From an uncultured Pseudomonadales bacterium (GTDB lineage: Bacteria; Pseudomonadota; Gammaproteobacteria; Pseudomonadales; Cellvibrionaceae): a stretch of 64,000 nucleotides of DNA. Where the stretch lies: the NCBI GenBank assembly GCA_947489425.1, contig CANLDL010000003.1, positions 372,001-436,000 of the forward strand, written 5' to 3'. The first letter of the stretch is position 1. The number at the start of each line of letters is the position of its first letter. A model generated the notes under the pieces. That model was not told the DNA's origin. It searched no databases and was given only the letters and a program-made list of their open reading frames with translations. This document shows positions 26,937-33,909 of this stretch, one piece after another. Position numbers and translations under genes: made by a program.

Positions 26937-27014
26937 TGGCAAACACATTAAAATGTCGCCCACAAAAGGCGTGGGCTGGACTCGCTAACGCTCACCCTTA
27001 TGTAGACGTTAGTT
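26937..27014 (+). repeat. attC site J (78 bp)
   Basis: The 5' side GGCAAACACATTAAAATG pairs with the 3' side TTATGTAGACGTTAGTT (ACATTAA with TTATGT, one extra T on the 5' side). R'' has changed from TAAC to GGCAAAC. The centre CGCCCACAAAAGGCGTGGGC is a strong hairpin. The core GTTAGTT is at 27008-27014. Confidence 0.75.
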
Positions 27015-27031
27015 GCTTAAGAGACAAATAA

Positions 27032-27262
27032 ATGATTCCTTATCATTACTTATATATTTTTTTATTAGCATGTCTTTCAAAATTTTCTTTTGCTGAAGCT
27101 CCTGTAGATATATTAAAGCTTTCGAATGGAAATAATGTTCGAATAAAGGCGATAATGATAAAGGATGTGATTCTTATAGAAGATTACCAAGACCACCTCC
27201 TAAAACCGGATAACCGAGATGGAGTTCCAGTAGAAGCTCATATAGCTAAAAAAATAAATTGA
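27032..27262 (+). CDS. Cassette-borne small secreted protein (possibly first half of a broken gene)
   Basis: A protein of 76 residues with a signal peptide ending in FSFAEA (cleavage about residue 22). The mature ~54 residues (VDILKLSNGNNVRIKAIMIK) look like a strand-rich fragment. It overlaps the following ORF by 4 nt (TTGA), in another frame. Either these are two coupled genes or one secreted protein of ~165 residues split by a frameshift. No family is recognised. Confidence 0.55.
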   Translation: MIPYHYLYIFLLACLSKFSFAEAPVDILKLSNGNNVRIKAIMIKDVILIEDYQDHLLKPDNRDGVPVEAHIAKKIN

Positions 27263-27534
27263 AAAATGAGTTTAAAAAAATTCTAATTTTACGTTTTTAT
27301 ACTAACTTCGATAGCGCTGAAATAGAGAGCATTAATATTGAAGTTGGTTTAGTTCTCCCATATGCTGCAGAACTAGCTGACGGTAAAAATATAAAATTAA
27401 TTAGTGTTAGACCCGTATTCTCCCTTAGCCAATATAAGGACGGAGCTATTGAAAAAATATTCGATTTTGAAAAACGCTTATTTTTTTATAAAACACCAGA
27501 TAACAAATGGATTTCAGATGATGTTAACCCATAA
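27259..27534 (+). CDS. Cassette-borne ORF overlapping the previous one
   Basis: An ORF of 91 codons starting at TTG, which overlaps the stop of the preceding gene. It has alternating strands and helices (KILILRFYTNFDSAEIESIN, then KNIKLISVRPVFSLSQYKDG) and no signal peptide of its own. There is no ribosome site, so it is translated only by coupling, or it is the rest of the preceding gene after a frameshift. Its TAA lies 3 nt before the R'' box of site K, as expected for a cassette gene end, which suggests this frame is the genuine end. Confidence 0.5.
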   Translation: MKNEFKKILILRFYTNFDSAEIESINIEVGLVLPYAAELADGKNIKLISVRPVFSLSQYKDGAIEKIFDFEKRLFFYKTPDNKWISDDVNP

Positions 27535-27537
27535 AGC

Positions 27538-27593
27538 AACTAACAAAACAATCAACTTCGCTGCTTCGGCTGCCCGCTACTGGGGCATTAACT
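27538..27593 (+). repeat. attC site K (56 bp), shortened
   Basis: AACTAACAAAACAATCAACT on the 5' side pairs loosely with CGCTACTGGGGCATTAACT on the 3' side. The arms keep the CTTCGCTGCTTCGGCTGCCC centre, but about 28 bp of the usual stem are missing compared with sites B and D. The core G has become A (ATTAACT). Confidence 0.68.
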
Positions 27594-27599
27594 GTATTT

Positions 27600-27893
27600 A
27601 TGAATCATAGAGTTATATATAATTTTTCTAAGATATTGCTTGGCTTAGGGTATTTCATATACTTATTGGTTGTAATCTACACCAGGTTATATAGTGAAAG
27701 CTTAACTACACTATTTGCTATCGGGTATTACACTACTAATATTCTAGTGATTGCCAGTTTAATTTCACTATTAGGGTTTTCTTATATAACCTATAAAAAT
27801 AAACTTAGTTTATATATTGCTATATTTATAGCGCTTTCGTTAATTCCAACTTGCATATTTATTTTATCGTGGTTCGGCTACGGTAAAAGTTAA
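27600..27893 (+). CDS. Cassette-borne three-helix membrane protein
   Basis: A protein of 97 residues, almost entirely hydrophobic, with three membrane segments at about residues 8-30 (KILLGLGYFIYLLVVIYTRL), 36-60 (LFAIGYYTTNILVIASLISL) and 70-92. No family is recognised. The ATG follows the integron core by 6 nt without a clear ribosome site. Its TAA lies in the R'' box of the collapsed attC at 27888-27907. Confidence 0.62.
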   Translation: MNHRVIYNFSKILLGLGYFIYLLVVIYTRLYSESLTTLFAIGYYTTNILVIASLISLLGFSYITYKNKLSLYIAIFIALSLIPTCIFILSWFGYGKS

Positions 27894-27907
27894 CAAGTGT
27901 GTTATGT
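27888..27907 (+). repeat. Collapsed attC remnant (20 bp)
   Basis: AGTTAAC and GTTATGT stand only 6 nt apart: an R'' box holding the stop of the previous gene and an R' core just before the next gene, with L boxes and central hairpin gone. It looks like an attC reduced to its outer ends. Confidence 0.6.
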
Positions 27908-27912
27908 TTAAT

Positions 27913-28257
27913 ATGAAATATTTATTGCTACTATTGTTACTAGTTTATGAGTTTTCTTTGGCTGAGGATAATGTAAAAAATTGGTGTGGCTTATATTATT
28001 ATCGCGAAGGATTTAGCAATTTTGTTTCACAAGACCTAGATCATAGTTGGTTAGCTGGTTCAGTCAGCACAATAAAAGAGTTAAAGCACTTTATGCGTTT
28101 CAACGGGCTGTCTAAAAATTTGAGCCCAGCATATCTAGAGTTTTCTGGTATTAAAACGAAAAATACTGAAAATAGCTATCATGAAAATATGTATATAATT
28201 TATGATTTAAAAACTATAACCTTATTGGCTAATGCGGATAATAAATGCTGGGAGTAG
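27913..28257 (+). CDS. Cassette-borne secreted protein
   Basis: A protein of 114 residues with a strong signal peptide (MKYLLLLLLLVYEFSLA) and a mature part with two Cys and several aromatic residues (NWCGLYYYREGFSNFVSQDL). It is probably exported; no family is recognised. I start at ATG 27913; the ATG at 27904 lies inside the integron core. TAG ends the frame just before site M, where the R'' TAAC has become TAAT. Confidence 0.65.
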   Translation: MKYLLLLLLLVYEFSLAEDNVKNWCGLYYYREGFSNFVSQDLDHSWLAGSVSTIKELKHFMRFNGLSKNLSPAYLEFSGIKTKNTENSYHENMYIIYDLKTITLLANADNKCWE

Positions 28258-28260
28258 AAT

Positions 28261-28392
28261 ACATAATAAATCAGTTAACTTCGCTCCTGTCGTCGCTGGA
28301 GAGCCAAACTGCTGCTATTTTTATTCATTCGCTACGCAAATTATGGCACAAAAACGCTACTACTTTGTCTGCCTGTTACTGAAGCGTTAAGC
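28261..28392 (+). repeat. attC site M (132 bp), same type as site A
   Basis: The 5' side ATAATAAATCAGTTAACTTC pairs with GTTACTGAAGCGTTAAGC; the L boxes TCAGTTAA/TTACTGA have one extra T on the 5' side. The core GTTAAGC (28386-28392) fits GTTRRRY, while R'' is mutated at the last base (TAAT). The central sequence and length (132 bp) match the site at 9081-9212 read on the other strand. Confidence 0.82.
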
Positions 28393-28409
28393 ATCAATAC
28401 TAATAAGTA

Positions 28410-28706
28410 ATGAGTATTGAAGTTAAAACATGGGATGAACCTGAAGAATTAAGTGAATCTTTACTAAAGAAAAGGGACTCACCTAAAACAAAATTTAGAG
28501 TTTCAGGTTTAAAATATGAGCCAGGTGTAAAATTTATGGGATCACATAGAGAAGGCATACTTTTTGTCATAGGCGGAGTGTGCAAGTTACAGTTGAGCAC
28601 GGGCTCAGCAATTTTAAAAAAAAGGCTCTGGTCGCCTTCGGCTGGACAGCCAAAAATTTGGTTTTTCTGTCTATTGTTAAGGCATTACTTTTCTGAAGGA
28701 ATAAAA
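28410..28706 (+). pseudogene. Truncated cupin-like cassette gene fused to an attC remnant
   Basis: The frame opens with MSIEVKTWDEPEELSES and continues with a cupin-like stretch (GLKYEPGVKFMGSHREGILF, VIGGVCKLQL) for about 65 codons. Then it runs through sequence of attC origin (GGCTGGACAGCC) with no stop, and enters the next gene in frame. The 3' end of the original gene is missing, so I treat it as broken. The formal ORF reaches 28928 as a 172-residue fusion. Confidence 0.55.
28625..28682 (+). repeat. attC remnant N
   Basis: The stretch CTCTGGTCGCCTTCGGCTGG and GACAGCCAAAAATTTGG...CTGTC keep the centre of the attC hairpin family, and GTTAAGG at 28676-28682 is a near-core. The 5' boxes are not recognisable and the L'-R' interval is shortened. 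Confidence 0.5.
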
Positions 28707-28928
28707 ATGAAAATAGAGCTTACAAATAATGAAGCTTTAGTTTTGGTGGATTTTCTAATGAGATTTCGTGACAATGAAATTTTATCCATAGAAGGTCCAG
28801 CAGAAGAACAAATACTTTGGGACTTATGTACAATGTTGGAAAGTGATGTTCCCGAGTTATTTGACCCTGAGTATAAGCGAGCGTTAAGCAAAGCCCGTAA
28901 AGTGATTTTATCTTGTAGTGAGATTTAA
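28707..28928 (+). CDS. Cassette-borne small acidic protein
   Basis: A soluble protein of 73 residues: KIELTNNEALVLVDFLMRFR followed by an acidic helical part and a basic C-terminus (KRALSKARKVILSCSEI). The ATG at 28707 has GAAGGA 6 nt upstream and follows the near-core by 24 nt, so this is a separate gene although its frame is open into the upstream fragment. Small proteins with this look are frequent in cassette arrays; the function is unknown. Confidence 0.65.
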   Translation: MKIELTNNEALVLVDFLMRFRDNEILSIEGPAEEQILWDLCTMLESDVPELFDPEYKRALSKARKVILSCSEI

Positions 28929-28953
28929 CTATGTCTCATACTGATAAAATTAA

Positions 28954-29027
28954 ACATAACAAGAATATTAAAATTCGCCCTATGGGCTGGACGCTCCTTG
29001 CATCGCGCCTTTATGTAGGCGTTAGGT
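28954..29027 (+). repeat. attC site O (74 bp)
   Basis: ACATAACAAGAATATTAAAA on the 5' side pairs with TTTATGTAGGCGTTAGGT on the 3' side; the L box has one extra base on the 5' side. The core GTTAGGT is a perfect GTTRRRY. The short central hairpin CGCCCTATGGGC resembles site J. Confidence 0.8.
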
Positions 29028-29042
29028 TGTCAGGGAGATAAC

Positions 29043-29276
29043 ATGAAGATCATCAATTTAGTTGTTGGAGCTGTATTCACATGGCTTGGAGCTGAAAACC
29101 TTTCTTCTGAAAATCCAGATTTTATAGGTTGGATACTCCTCATCATGGGTATCATCACAATATTGTCAGCATTTTCCTCTTCAAATAGTTCAGGCTCCGG
29201 TTGGGGCGGTGACAGTGGTTCCGGTTCCAGCTGGGGAGATTCTGATGGCGGTGATTGCGGCGGTGGTGGCGACTAG
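29043..29276 (+). CDS. Small membrane protein with Gly/Ser/Asp-rich tail
   Basis: A protein of 77 residues with two hydrophobic segments (residues 3-18 and about 27-46, WILLIMGIITILSAF), then a low-complexity tail of ~30 residues made almost only of Ser, Gly, Trp and Asp, with one Cys (SGSGWGGDSGSG, GDSDGGDCGGGGD). Such tails are seen in small proteins of several bacterial groups, with no firm function. GGGAGA stands just before the ATG. It fills the cassette between sites O and P. Confidence 0.68.
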   Translation: MKIINLVVGAVFTWLGAENLSSENPDFIGWILLIMGIITILSAFSSSNSSGSGWGGDSGSGSSWGDSDGGDCGGGGD

Positions 29277-29279
29277 CTA

Positions 29280-29381
29280 ATCTAACAAGAGTTTTCAAGT
29301 CGGACAAATTACAGCTGGCTTTTTGTTCGTGACTCACTTATTTTAGCCAACTGCAATTTGTCCCTTAAAACGGCGTTATCA
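29280..29381 (+). repeat. attC site P (102 bp), Vibrio-like type
   Basis: ATCTAACAAGAGTTTTCAAG on the 5' side pairs with CTTAAAACGGCGTTATCA on the 3' side (one extra base in the 5' L box). The inner arms GGACAAATTACAGCTGGCT and AGCCAACTGCAATTTGTCC are nearly perfect and recall the attC sites of Vibrio superintegrons more than the other sites here. Confidence 0.82.
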
Positions 29382-29404
29382 TAATATTAAATATGGAATA
29401 TAAG

Positions 29405-29848
29405 ATGAAACTACCTCTTTTAATTATTTCTGGTTTACTGGCTTCATGTGGAAGCCAGCAATATCAAGATAAAGCACCAATTGAAACACCTCGTGAAATT
29501 AAAGCATTTATTGATATTTGTATAAAAGAAAGCCCCTCGTTTATAAATTCTGAAAGAAAGGCTGATTTGTATGGCATATCAAATTTAATATCTCTAGGTG
29601 AAGGAAAGCTAGGGTTTAATAATGATCAAAGCTTAGGTGTACAAATTAAGCCAAATAAAGAATGTGTAATAACAACTCCGTCTCAAAATAAAAAGCACCT
29701 GACAAGTAAGTTTATGCAAGCCATCTCTAATGAAATCGAATCGTCCACACCAAAAAGAGTTCCATTTAAAGCAACTGTAAATGGTCAAGCATTCATTTTT
29801 ACGCATAACAGAAGGGGTGGCGAAGCATATGTGATGCTAAAGAAATAA
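29405..29848 (+). CDS. Cassette-borne lipoprotein
   Basis: A protein of 147 residues with a lipoprotein signal: LIISGLLASCGS, Cys at residue 15 from the chosen ATG. An in-frame ATG four codons upstream (29393) is possible. The mature part contains an acidic helix (PREIKAFIDICIKE), a central Gly-rich piece and a C-terminal strand pair (VNGQAFIFTHNRRGGEAYVM). No family is recognised. Its TAA falls within a weak R'' box at 29846-29852. Confidence 0.65.
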   Translation: MKLPLLIISGLLASCGSQQYQDKAPIETPREIKAFIDICIKESPSFINSERKADLYGISNLISLGEGKLGFNNDQSLGVQIKPNKECVITTPSQNKKHLTSKFMQAISNEIESSTPKRVPFKATVNGQAFIFTHNRRGGEAYVMLKK

Positions 29849-29915
29849 TAACAAAGTAATCTAATTCATATGCTTCGAGTGTCGGATAAATTTTCCGTTA
29901 ATTTGGACATTATAG
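29846..29915 (+). repeat. Weak attC-like site Q
   Basis: TAATAACAAAGTAATCTAAT at the 5' side and GTTAATTTGGACATTATAG at the 3' side can pair in the outer arms, and the place (over the stop codon, before the next gene) fits. The core is ATTATAG rather than GTTRRRY and the centre is not clearly palindromic. Confidence 0.42.
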
Positions 29916-29935
29916 AGAGGAATTCAAGTAGATCA

Positions 29936-31380
29936 ATGAGGCACTTTCAGGCATTAGCATTTATATGTTTTCTGACCACATTTCCAGTTCAAGCAGAAAT
30001 ATGGAACGATGTAAGTAGATTAAACCCCGAAATTATTTCGAAGATTATTAAAGTTCGCTCACAAGAAGATGTTGTAACCACCCTTAAAAACCTCCCTCAG
30101 AAAACCAAGCTAACCATATCGGGTACTCGGCATAGCCAAGGTGGGCATATTGTCTATCCAAATGCCACCGTTCTAGACATGAGCCACTTCAATAAAGTTC
30201 TGTCAATTTCACCACAAGACAAACGGGTTGTAGTCCAAAGCGGTGCCACTTGGGCCATAATCCAAGAGGAAGCCAACAAATTTGGACTTGCAGTAAAAGT
30301 CATGCAATCTTCTAACATATTCTCAGTTGGCGGTTCTTTGAGTGCAAACGTTCATGGTCGAGACCCCAGATTTGGTCCCCTCATTGAAACTGTTCGCAGC
30401 ATCAAGATAGCGTTAGCGAGTGGTGATGTTGTAAGCGCTAGTCGCTTAGTGAATTCAGATTTATTTTATGCGGCGATTGGAGGTTACGGTTTACTTGGGG
30501 TTATTCTTGAAGCTGAAATTGAATTGACCGAAAATCTGCCATTGGTAAAAGAAACAAATAGAGTTTCAGTCCAGAAATACGCAAACCTATTACATTACCA
30601 AGTTGATAAACTGTCTCTACACTATGGGCGCTGTTCATTCGTACCAGGCAAATCCTTTTTGACCGAATGCTATTCAACAAATTTCAAAGCGCGTGACACG
30701 ACAAGAGCTATTAGCGATCTCAAGCCCGAAATGAACGTCGAGCTAAACTCGTTAGTTTTTGGGGCCTCTCGTAAAAGCGATATAGGTAAATTAACCCGAT
30801 GGGAACTCCAAAAGAAGCTACTAGACAAACCAGGAGAATCGACGAATATAGATCGCAACTCAGCGATGCAGCCCGCTGTACGCTTTTTAGAGTACAGCAG
30901 CCATGAAGATACCGATATTCTTCAAGAATATTTCGTCCCGATAGAGGAATTTTCAGTGACCTACAGCAAGAGTTAGAAGAGTCTAAAGTAAATCTTCTCA
31001 GTGTCACCTTGAGATATTTGAAAGAAAACCAAGAAAGCTATCTGGCCTATTCATCAAATAACATGATTGCCGTCGTGCTGTACATAAACATTGGGTTGAC
31101 TGATCAGTCCATCCAAACTGCACGCAGCTGGACACAAAGACTTATAGATTTATCTTTAAAAAATCGTGGCACTTATTATCTGACCTACCAGAGATTCCCT
31201 ACTTTAGATCAATTTATGGAGGCCTACCCGAGATGGAAAACATTTATGAAAATAAAGTGCAAATATGACCCTAAAGAAGTTTTCTCTAATAAGTTCTATG
31301 AGCAATATCTTAGGGCAGCCTATGACAAACACATGCAAGTGGGCAACAAACCATCAGCGTCGCCTGGCTGTAACCGATGA
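29936..31380 (+). pseudogene. FAD-linked oxidase (FAD_binding_4 / aldonolactone-oxidase-like), one frameshift
   Basis: A signal peptide (residues 1-~20, ending VQAE) precedes an FAD-binding domain: LTISGTRHSQGGHIVYPNAT, RVVVQSGATWAIIQEEA, SVGGSLSANVHGRD and IGGYGLLGVI are characteristic of vanillyl-alcohol-oxidase-type flavoproteins. The first frame stops at 30974. The second frame from about 30953 continues (SDLQQELEESKVNLLSVTLR and on to 31380), completing a protein of ~480 residues. Adding one base to the T4 run at 30950-30953 restores EEFFSDLQQ and the whole frame, so a one-base deletion (or sequence error) is the simplest reading. It is the largest gene in the array. Confidence 0.82.
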
Positions 31381-31411
31381 GGTCTTAATTATTGAGTGAG
31401 TCGGCACGGAA

Positions 31412-31489
31412 TATATAAATAATTATTCATACAAAAAATGGGCTAGGTTCGCATGCGCACTTTTGTTTGTAGCGGTATACTGGTTAGAA
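31412..31489 (+). repeat. Weak attC-like site R
   Basis: A core GTTAGAA (31483-31489) is preceded by TTTGTAGCGGTATACTG and, further upstream, by CATACAAAAAATGGGC, which can pair in part. The R'' box is not recognisable. It lies just past the pseudogene, where a cassette end is expected. Confidence 0.38.
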
Positions 31490-31576
31490 GCCAAATGAAA
31501 ACAAATAAGTAGAAGGGGCAACGCCCTTTTAACTCATATATGTCAGTTTACATACAGTATACAAGTCGGAGGATCT

Positions 31577-31990
31577 ATGAAAGGTAAAGGCAAGTGCCTG
31601 TGTGGCTCTGTTGAGCTAGAAGTGGAATACGCTAGCAACGAATTAGCGGCCTGCCATTGTAGTATGTGCAGAAATTGGTCAGGTGGTCCAATGTTAGCTA
31701 TTGATTGCGCCGGTGAAGTAAAAATATCAGGCGAATCAAGTGTCATTAGATTTCAATCATCAGAATGGGCCGAAAGGGGATTTTGTAGTAAATGTGGTAC
31801 GCACTTATTTTACTATTTAAAACCGAATAACCAATATCACCTTCCTGTTGGCTTACTGACAAGCGAAGGTGACTACAAATTAACTCATCAAATATTCATC
31901 GATGAAAAGCCCAACTATTACGACTTTAAAAATGAAACCCAGAATATGACAGGAGCCGAGGTCTTCTCGTATTTTGAAAATGGTGAGTAG
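31577..31990 (+). CDS. GFA-family zinc protein
   Basis: A protein of 137 residues of the glutathione-dependent formaldehyde-activating (GFA/CENP-V) fold. The zinc ligands are seen in GKCLCGSVEL, CHCSMCRNWSGG and FCSKCGTHLFYYL. The true Gfa reaction is glutathione plus formaldehyde to S-hydroxymethylglutathione, but most family members have no proven activity. CGGAGGA stands 3-9 nt before the ATG. It lies in the right part of the second array; GFA proteins are known as cassette cargo. The attC after it is not recognisable. Confidence 0.82.
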   Translation: MKGKGKCLCGSVELEVEYASNELAACHCSMCRNWSGGPMLAIDCAGEVKISGESSVIRFQSSEWAERGFCSKCGTHLFYYLKPNNQYHLPVGLLTSEGDYKLTHQIFIDEKPNYYDFKNETQNMTGAEVFSYFENGE

Positions 31991-32085
31991 TGTAATAGAA
32001 CATCTATCGAAAAACCTATTTTCGGCACTGGACTCACAGCAAACTTCTGGTTTTTTGTGACCACATTAGCTACCTACAAGATACT

Positions 32086-32484
32086 ATGAGAACGTTTTAT
32101 ACTATTATTTTTTTCGCAGCATTTTTCTTGCCCTGCTTATTTATAATGTATGGCGTGATATTCAGCATAATTTTATTCTTTGCTGCCATTAATTCAGGAG
32201 ACTACCTTAGATTTTTTGGCATTTTATTTGGGACTATAGGGGTTGGCATGGGATCTTTCGCGGCTGCACAATTACTAGGGCTGTTTCTTGACAGCAATAC
32301 AAATATTATGCGTCCAGTATGGATAAAACTCTTTTTAACCATTGGCTTATCATCTCTCGTATTCACTTTAATTAATTCACCAGATAATACTGATACACCG
32401 ATAGTTTTATTAATATTAGCGCCCATTCCTGTTGTTTTACATTTAATGTATTTGCACAGACACTACCTTTGGAAAAACGGCTAG
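32086..32484 (+). CDS. Four-helix membrane protein
   Basis: A protein of 132 residues with four membrane segments: about residues 3-33 (IIFFAAFFLPCLFIMYGVIF), 42-65 (FFGILFGTIGVGMGSFAAAQ), 78-95 and 103-122. The family is not recognised. It sits in the array-like region, with a possible attC remnant directly after its stop codon (32488-32539). Confidence 0.62.
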   Translation: MRTFYTIIFFAAFFLPCLFIMYGVIFSIILFFAAINSGDYLRFFGILFGTIGVGMGSFAAAQLLGLFLDSNTNIMRPVWIKLFLTIGLSSLVFTLINSPDNTDTPIVLLILAPIPVVLHLMYLHRHYLWKNG

Positions 32485-32487
32485 GGC

Positions 32488-32539
32488 CGTTAATGCAAAA
32501 TTCGCCTAGTATTATCAACTACTGTTTGAAATGTTAGAA
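32488..32539 (+). repeat. Weak attC-like site S (52 bp)
   Basis: CGTTAATGCAAAATTCGCC at the 5' side resembles the 5' arms of sites J and O (AAAATTCGCC) and TTTGAAATGTTAGAA at the 3' side ends in a GTTAGAA core. The site is shorter than usual and the R'' last base is T. Confidence 0.45.
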
Positions 32540-32546
32540 GGAACTT

Positions 32547-33023
32547 ATGAATAAAACTCTTTTACTACTACTTATGACTGTATCAGCAGATTACTCATTA
32601 GCTCTAGATCGCAAGCCCGAAAAAGTTGCACAATGTATTATAACTAAGGCAGGGCTTTCTAAGAATGATATTATAGCTACAGTGGCTGACTCAAACTCAC
32701 CAACAGGGATTGTCCATAAAAATAAGAACATGCTTATCTACGAGGAAACCACATTGATTCCTTTACGGAAAAATATTTCTTTTGCTTTTCATCACACCTT
32801 TTTTAACATCCCAAAGGGTGAGTTAATTGATGAAAGGGTTACTCATCCAAAGTTTATAAAACCTTCAGGGGAAGTTACACATGAGTATACTCGGAGAAAA
32901 CGGCCTGGCACCGGATCTGGTTATTCATTAGACAACGATTTTGAATTGGTTCGAGGTAAGTGGACGTTTGAATACAGCTACAAAGGCAAAAAGCTTTGCG
33001 AACAGAGCTTTAGAGTTTTTTAA
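32547..33023 (+). CDS. DUF3859-like secreted protein
   Basis: A protein of 158 residues with a signal peptide (cleavage after SLAL, about residue 20). The strand-rich middle, FFNIPKGELIDERVTHPKF followed by KPSGEVTHEYTRRKRP, and the C-terminal WTFEYSYKGKKLCEQSFRVF match what I recall of DUF3859, a periplasmic domain of unknown role. AGAAGGAA precedes the ATG by 5 nt and overlaps the possible integron core. It may be a cassette gene whose downstream attC is lost. Confidence 0.65.
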   Translation: MNKTLLLLLMTVSADYSLALDRKPEKVAQCIITKAGLSKNDIIATVADSNSPTGIVHKNKNMLIYEETTLIPLRKNISFAFHHTFFNIPKGELIDERVTHPKFIKPSGEVTHEYTRRKRPGTGSGYSLDNDFELVRGKWTFEYSYKGKKLCEQSFRVF

Positions 33024-33090
33024 TTGAAAAAGGATGAACAGGCTGCCACTCTACCCTCTGTATAACTAATGTACAAAAACAGGAAGTTTT

Positions 33091-33831
33091 ATGAAAAATG
33101 ATGAAACCCCAGCGACTAGCCTTACACGATATGGTTTTATTGGAACCGTGCTTTGGAGTCTAGCAATCTTCGCGATGTATACCGTTACCCAAATCTTATC
33201 TGCTGCTGTATATGGAGCCTTAAGGTATGGAGGAAACTTTGAGAACGAATTATCTAAATTGGTCCATGACGGAAACTTATTAGCTTTTTCAGCTTTTTTA
33301 AGCCTTGTAATTGCAGGCCTACTAATACTACTCGCAATAAAACTCAAAAATAACGCTTCATTCTCCCATTACCTCGGATTAAAAACCCCTTCTTTTTCTG
33401 ACACTAAAAATTGGCTAATCATTCTAGTTTTTTTCATTATTATATCTGATGTAATCACAAACTTATTAGGAAAACCCATAGTACCCGATGTGGTGGTATC
33501 GGCTTACAATAACACCAATAATAAATGGGCTTTTTTTGCCGTTATTATTATAGCCGCTCCGATTTTTGAAGAGCTTTTTTTTAGAGGATTCTTTCTCTCA
33601 GGACTTAAAAATAGCTTTGTTAAACCTTCAGGTGCAATAATAATTTCGGCCGCTATTTGGGCTGCCATACATATTCAATATGATCTTTATACAATTTTTA
33701 TCATTTTTATTCTTGGAATCATATTAGGCATTGCTTACTTAAAAACAGGGTCACTATTTTTGGTAATGGTTTTACACACCACCGTAAATATAATAGCCAG
33801 CATACAAACTGTTGTTTTTTCATCTACATAA
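33091..33831 (+). CDS. CPBP-family intramembrane metalloprotease
   Basis: A membrane protein of 246 residues with about seven membrane segments. The CPBP (Abi) active-site motifs are present: EEExxxR-type FEELFFRGFFLSGL (Glu-Glu and Arg), the His of SAAIWAAIHIQYD and the His/Asn of FLVMVLHTTVNII. Relatives cleave membrane-bound substrates, for example CAAX proteins, or act in bacteriocin self-protection. The substrate is unknown. AGGAAG stands 5 nt upstream of the ATG. It lies between a DUF3859 gene and a SUKH gene without visible attC sites. Confidence 0.85.
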   Translation: MKNDETPATSLTRYGFIGTVLWSLAIFAMYTVTQILSAAVYGALRYGGNFENELSKLVHDGNLLAFSAFLSLVIAGLLILLAIKLKNNASFSHYLGLKTPSFSDTKNWLIILVFFIIISDVITNLLGKPIVPDVVVSAYNNTNNKWAFFAVIIIAAPIFEELFFRGFFLSGLKNSFVKPSGAIIISAAIWAAIHIQYDLYTIFIIFILGIILGIAYLKTGSLFLVMVLHTTVNIIASIQTVVFSST

Positions 33832-33909
33832 TTAATCTGCTTATAGATTTTATTATAAATTAATACAAAATACTGATCCGACACTTTAGTTAGCTAGAGC
33901 ACTAGTAGC

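Larger units (their letters stand above)
25367..32539 (+). mobile_element. Second integrase-less cassette array (CALIN), decaying
   Basis: Plus-strand small genes alternate with attC-like palindromes at 25565, 26126, 26525, 26937, 27538, 27888, 28261, 28625 (remnant), 28954, 29280, 29846 (weak), 31412 (weak) and 32488 (weak). Many genes have their TAA or TAG stop in or just before R'', and the next gene begins a few bases after the GTTRRRY core. All sites point the same way, opposite to the array at 9-11 kb. No integrase gene lies on either side. A lone GTTATAT core at 25269 may be the left end. Base composition is lower in GC than the flanking core genes. Confidence 0.83.

Noticed and set aside
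9081..32539. An integron integrase gene in or beside the arrays
   Set aside because: No open frame with tyrosine-recombinase motifs is present on either strand near the arrays.
33830..33905. GTTAGCT near 33890 as a further attC core
   Set aside because: No paired L boxes or R'' could be found around it.
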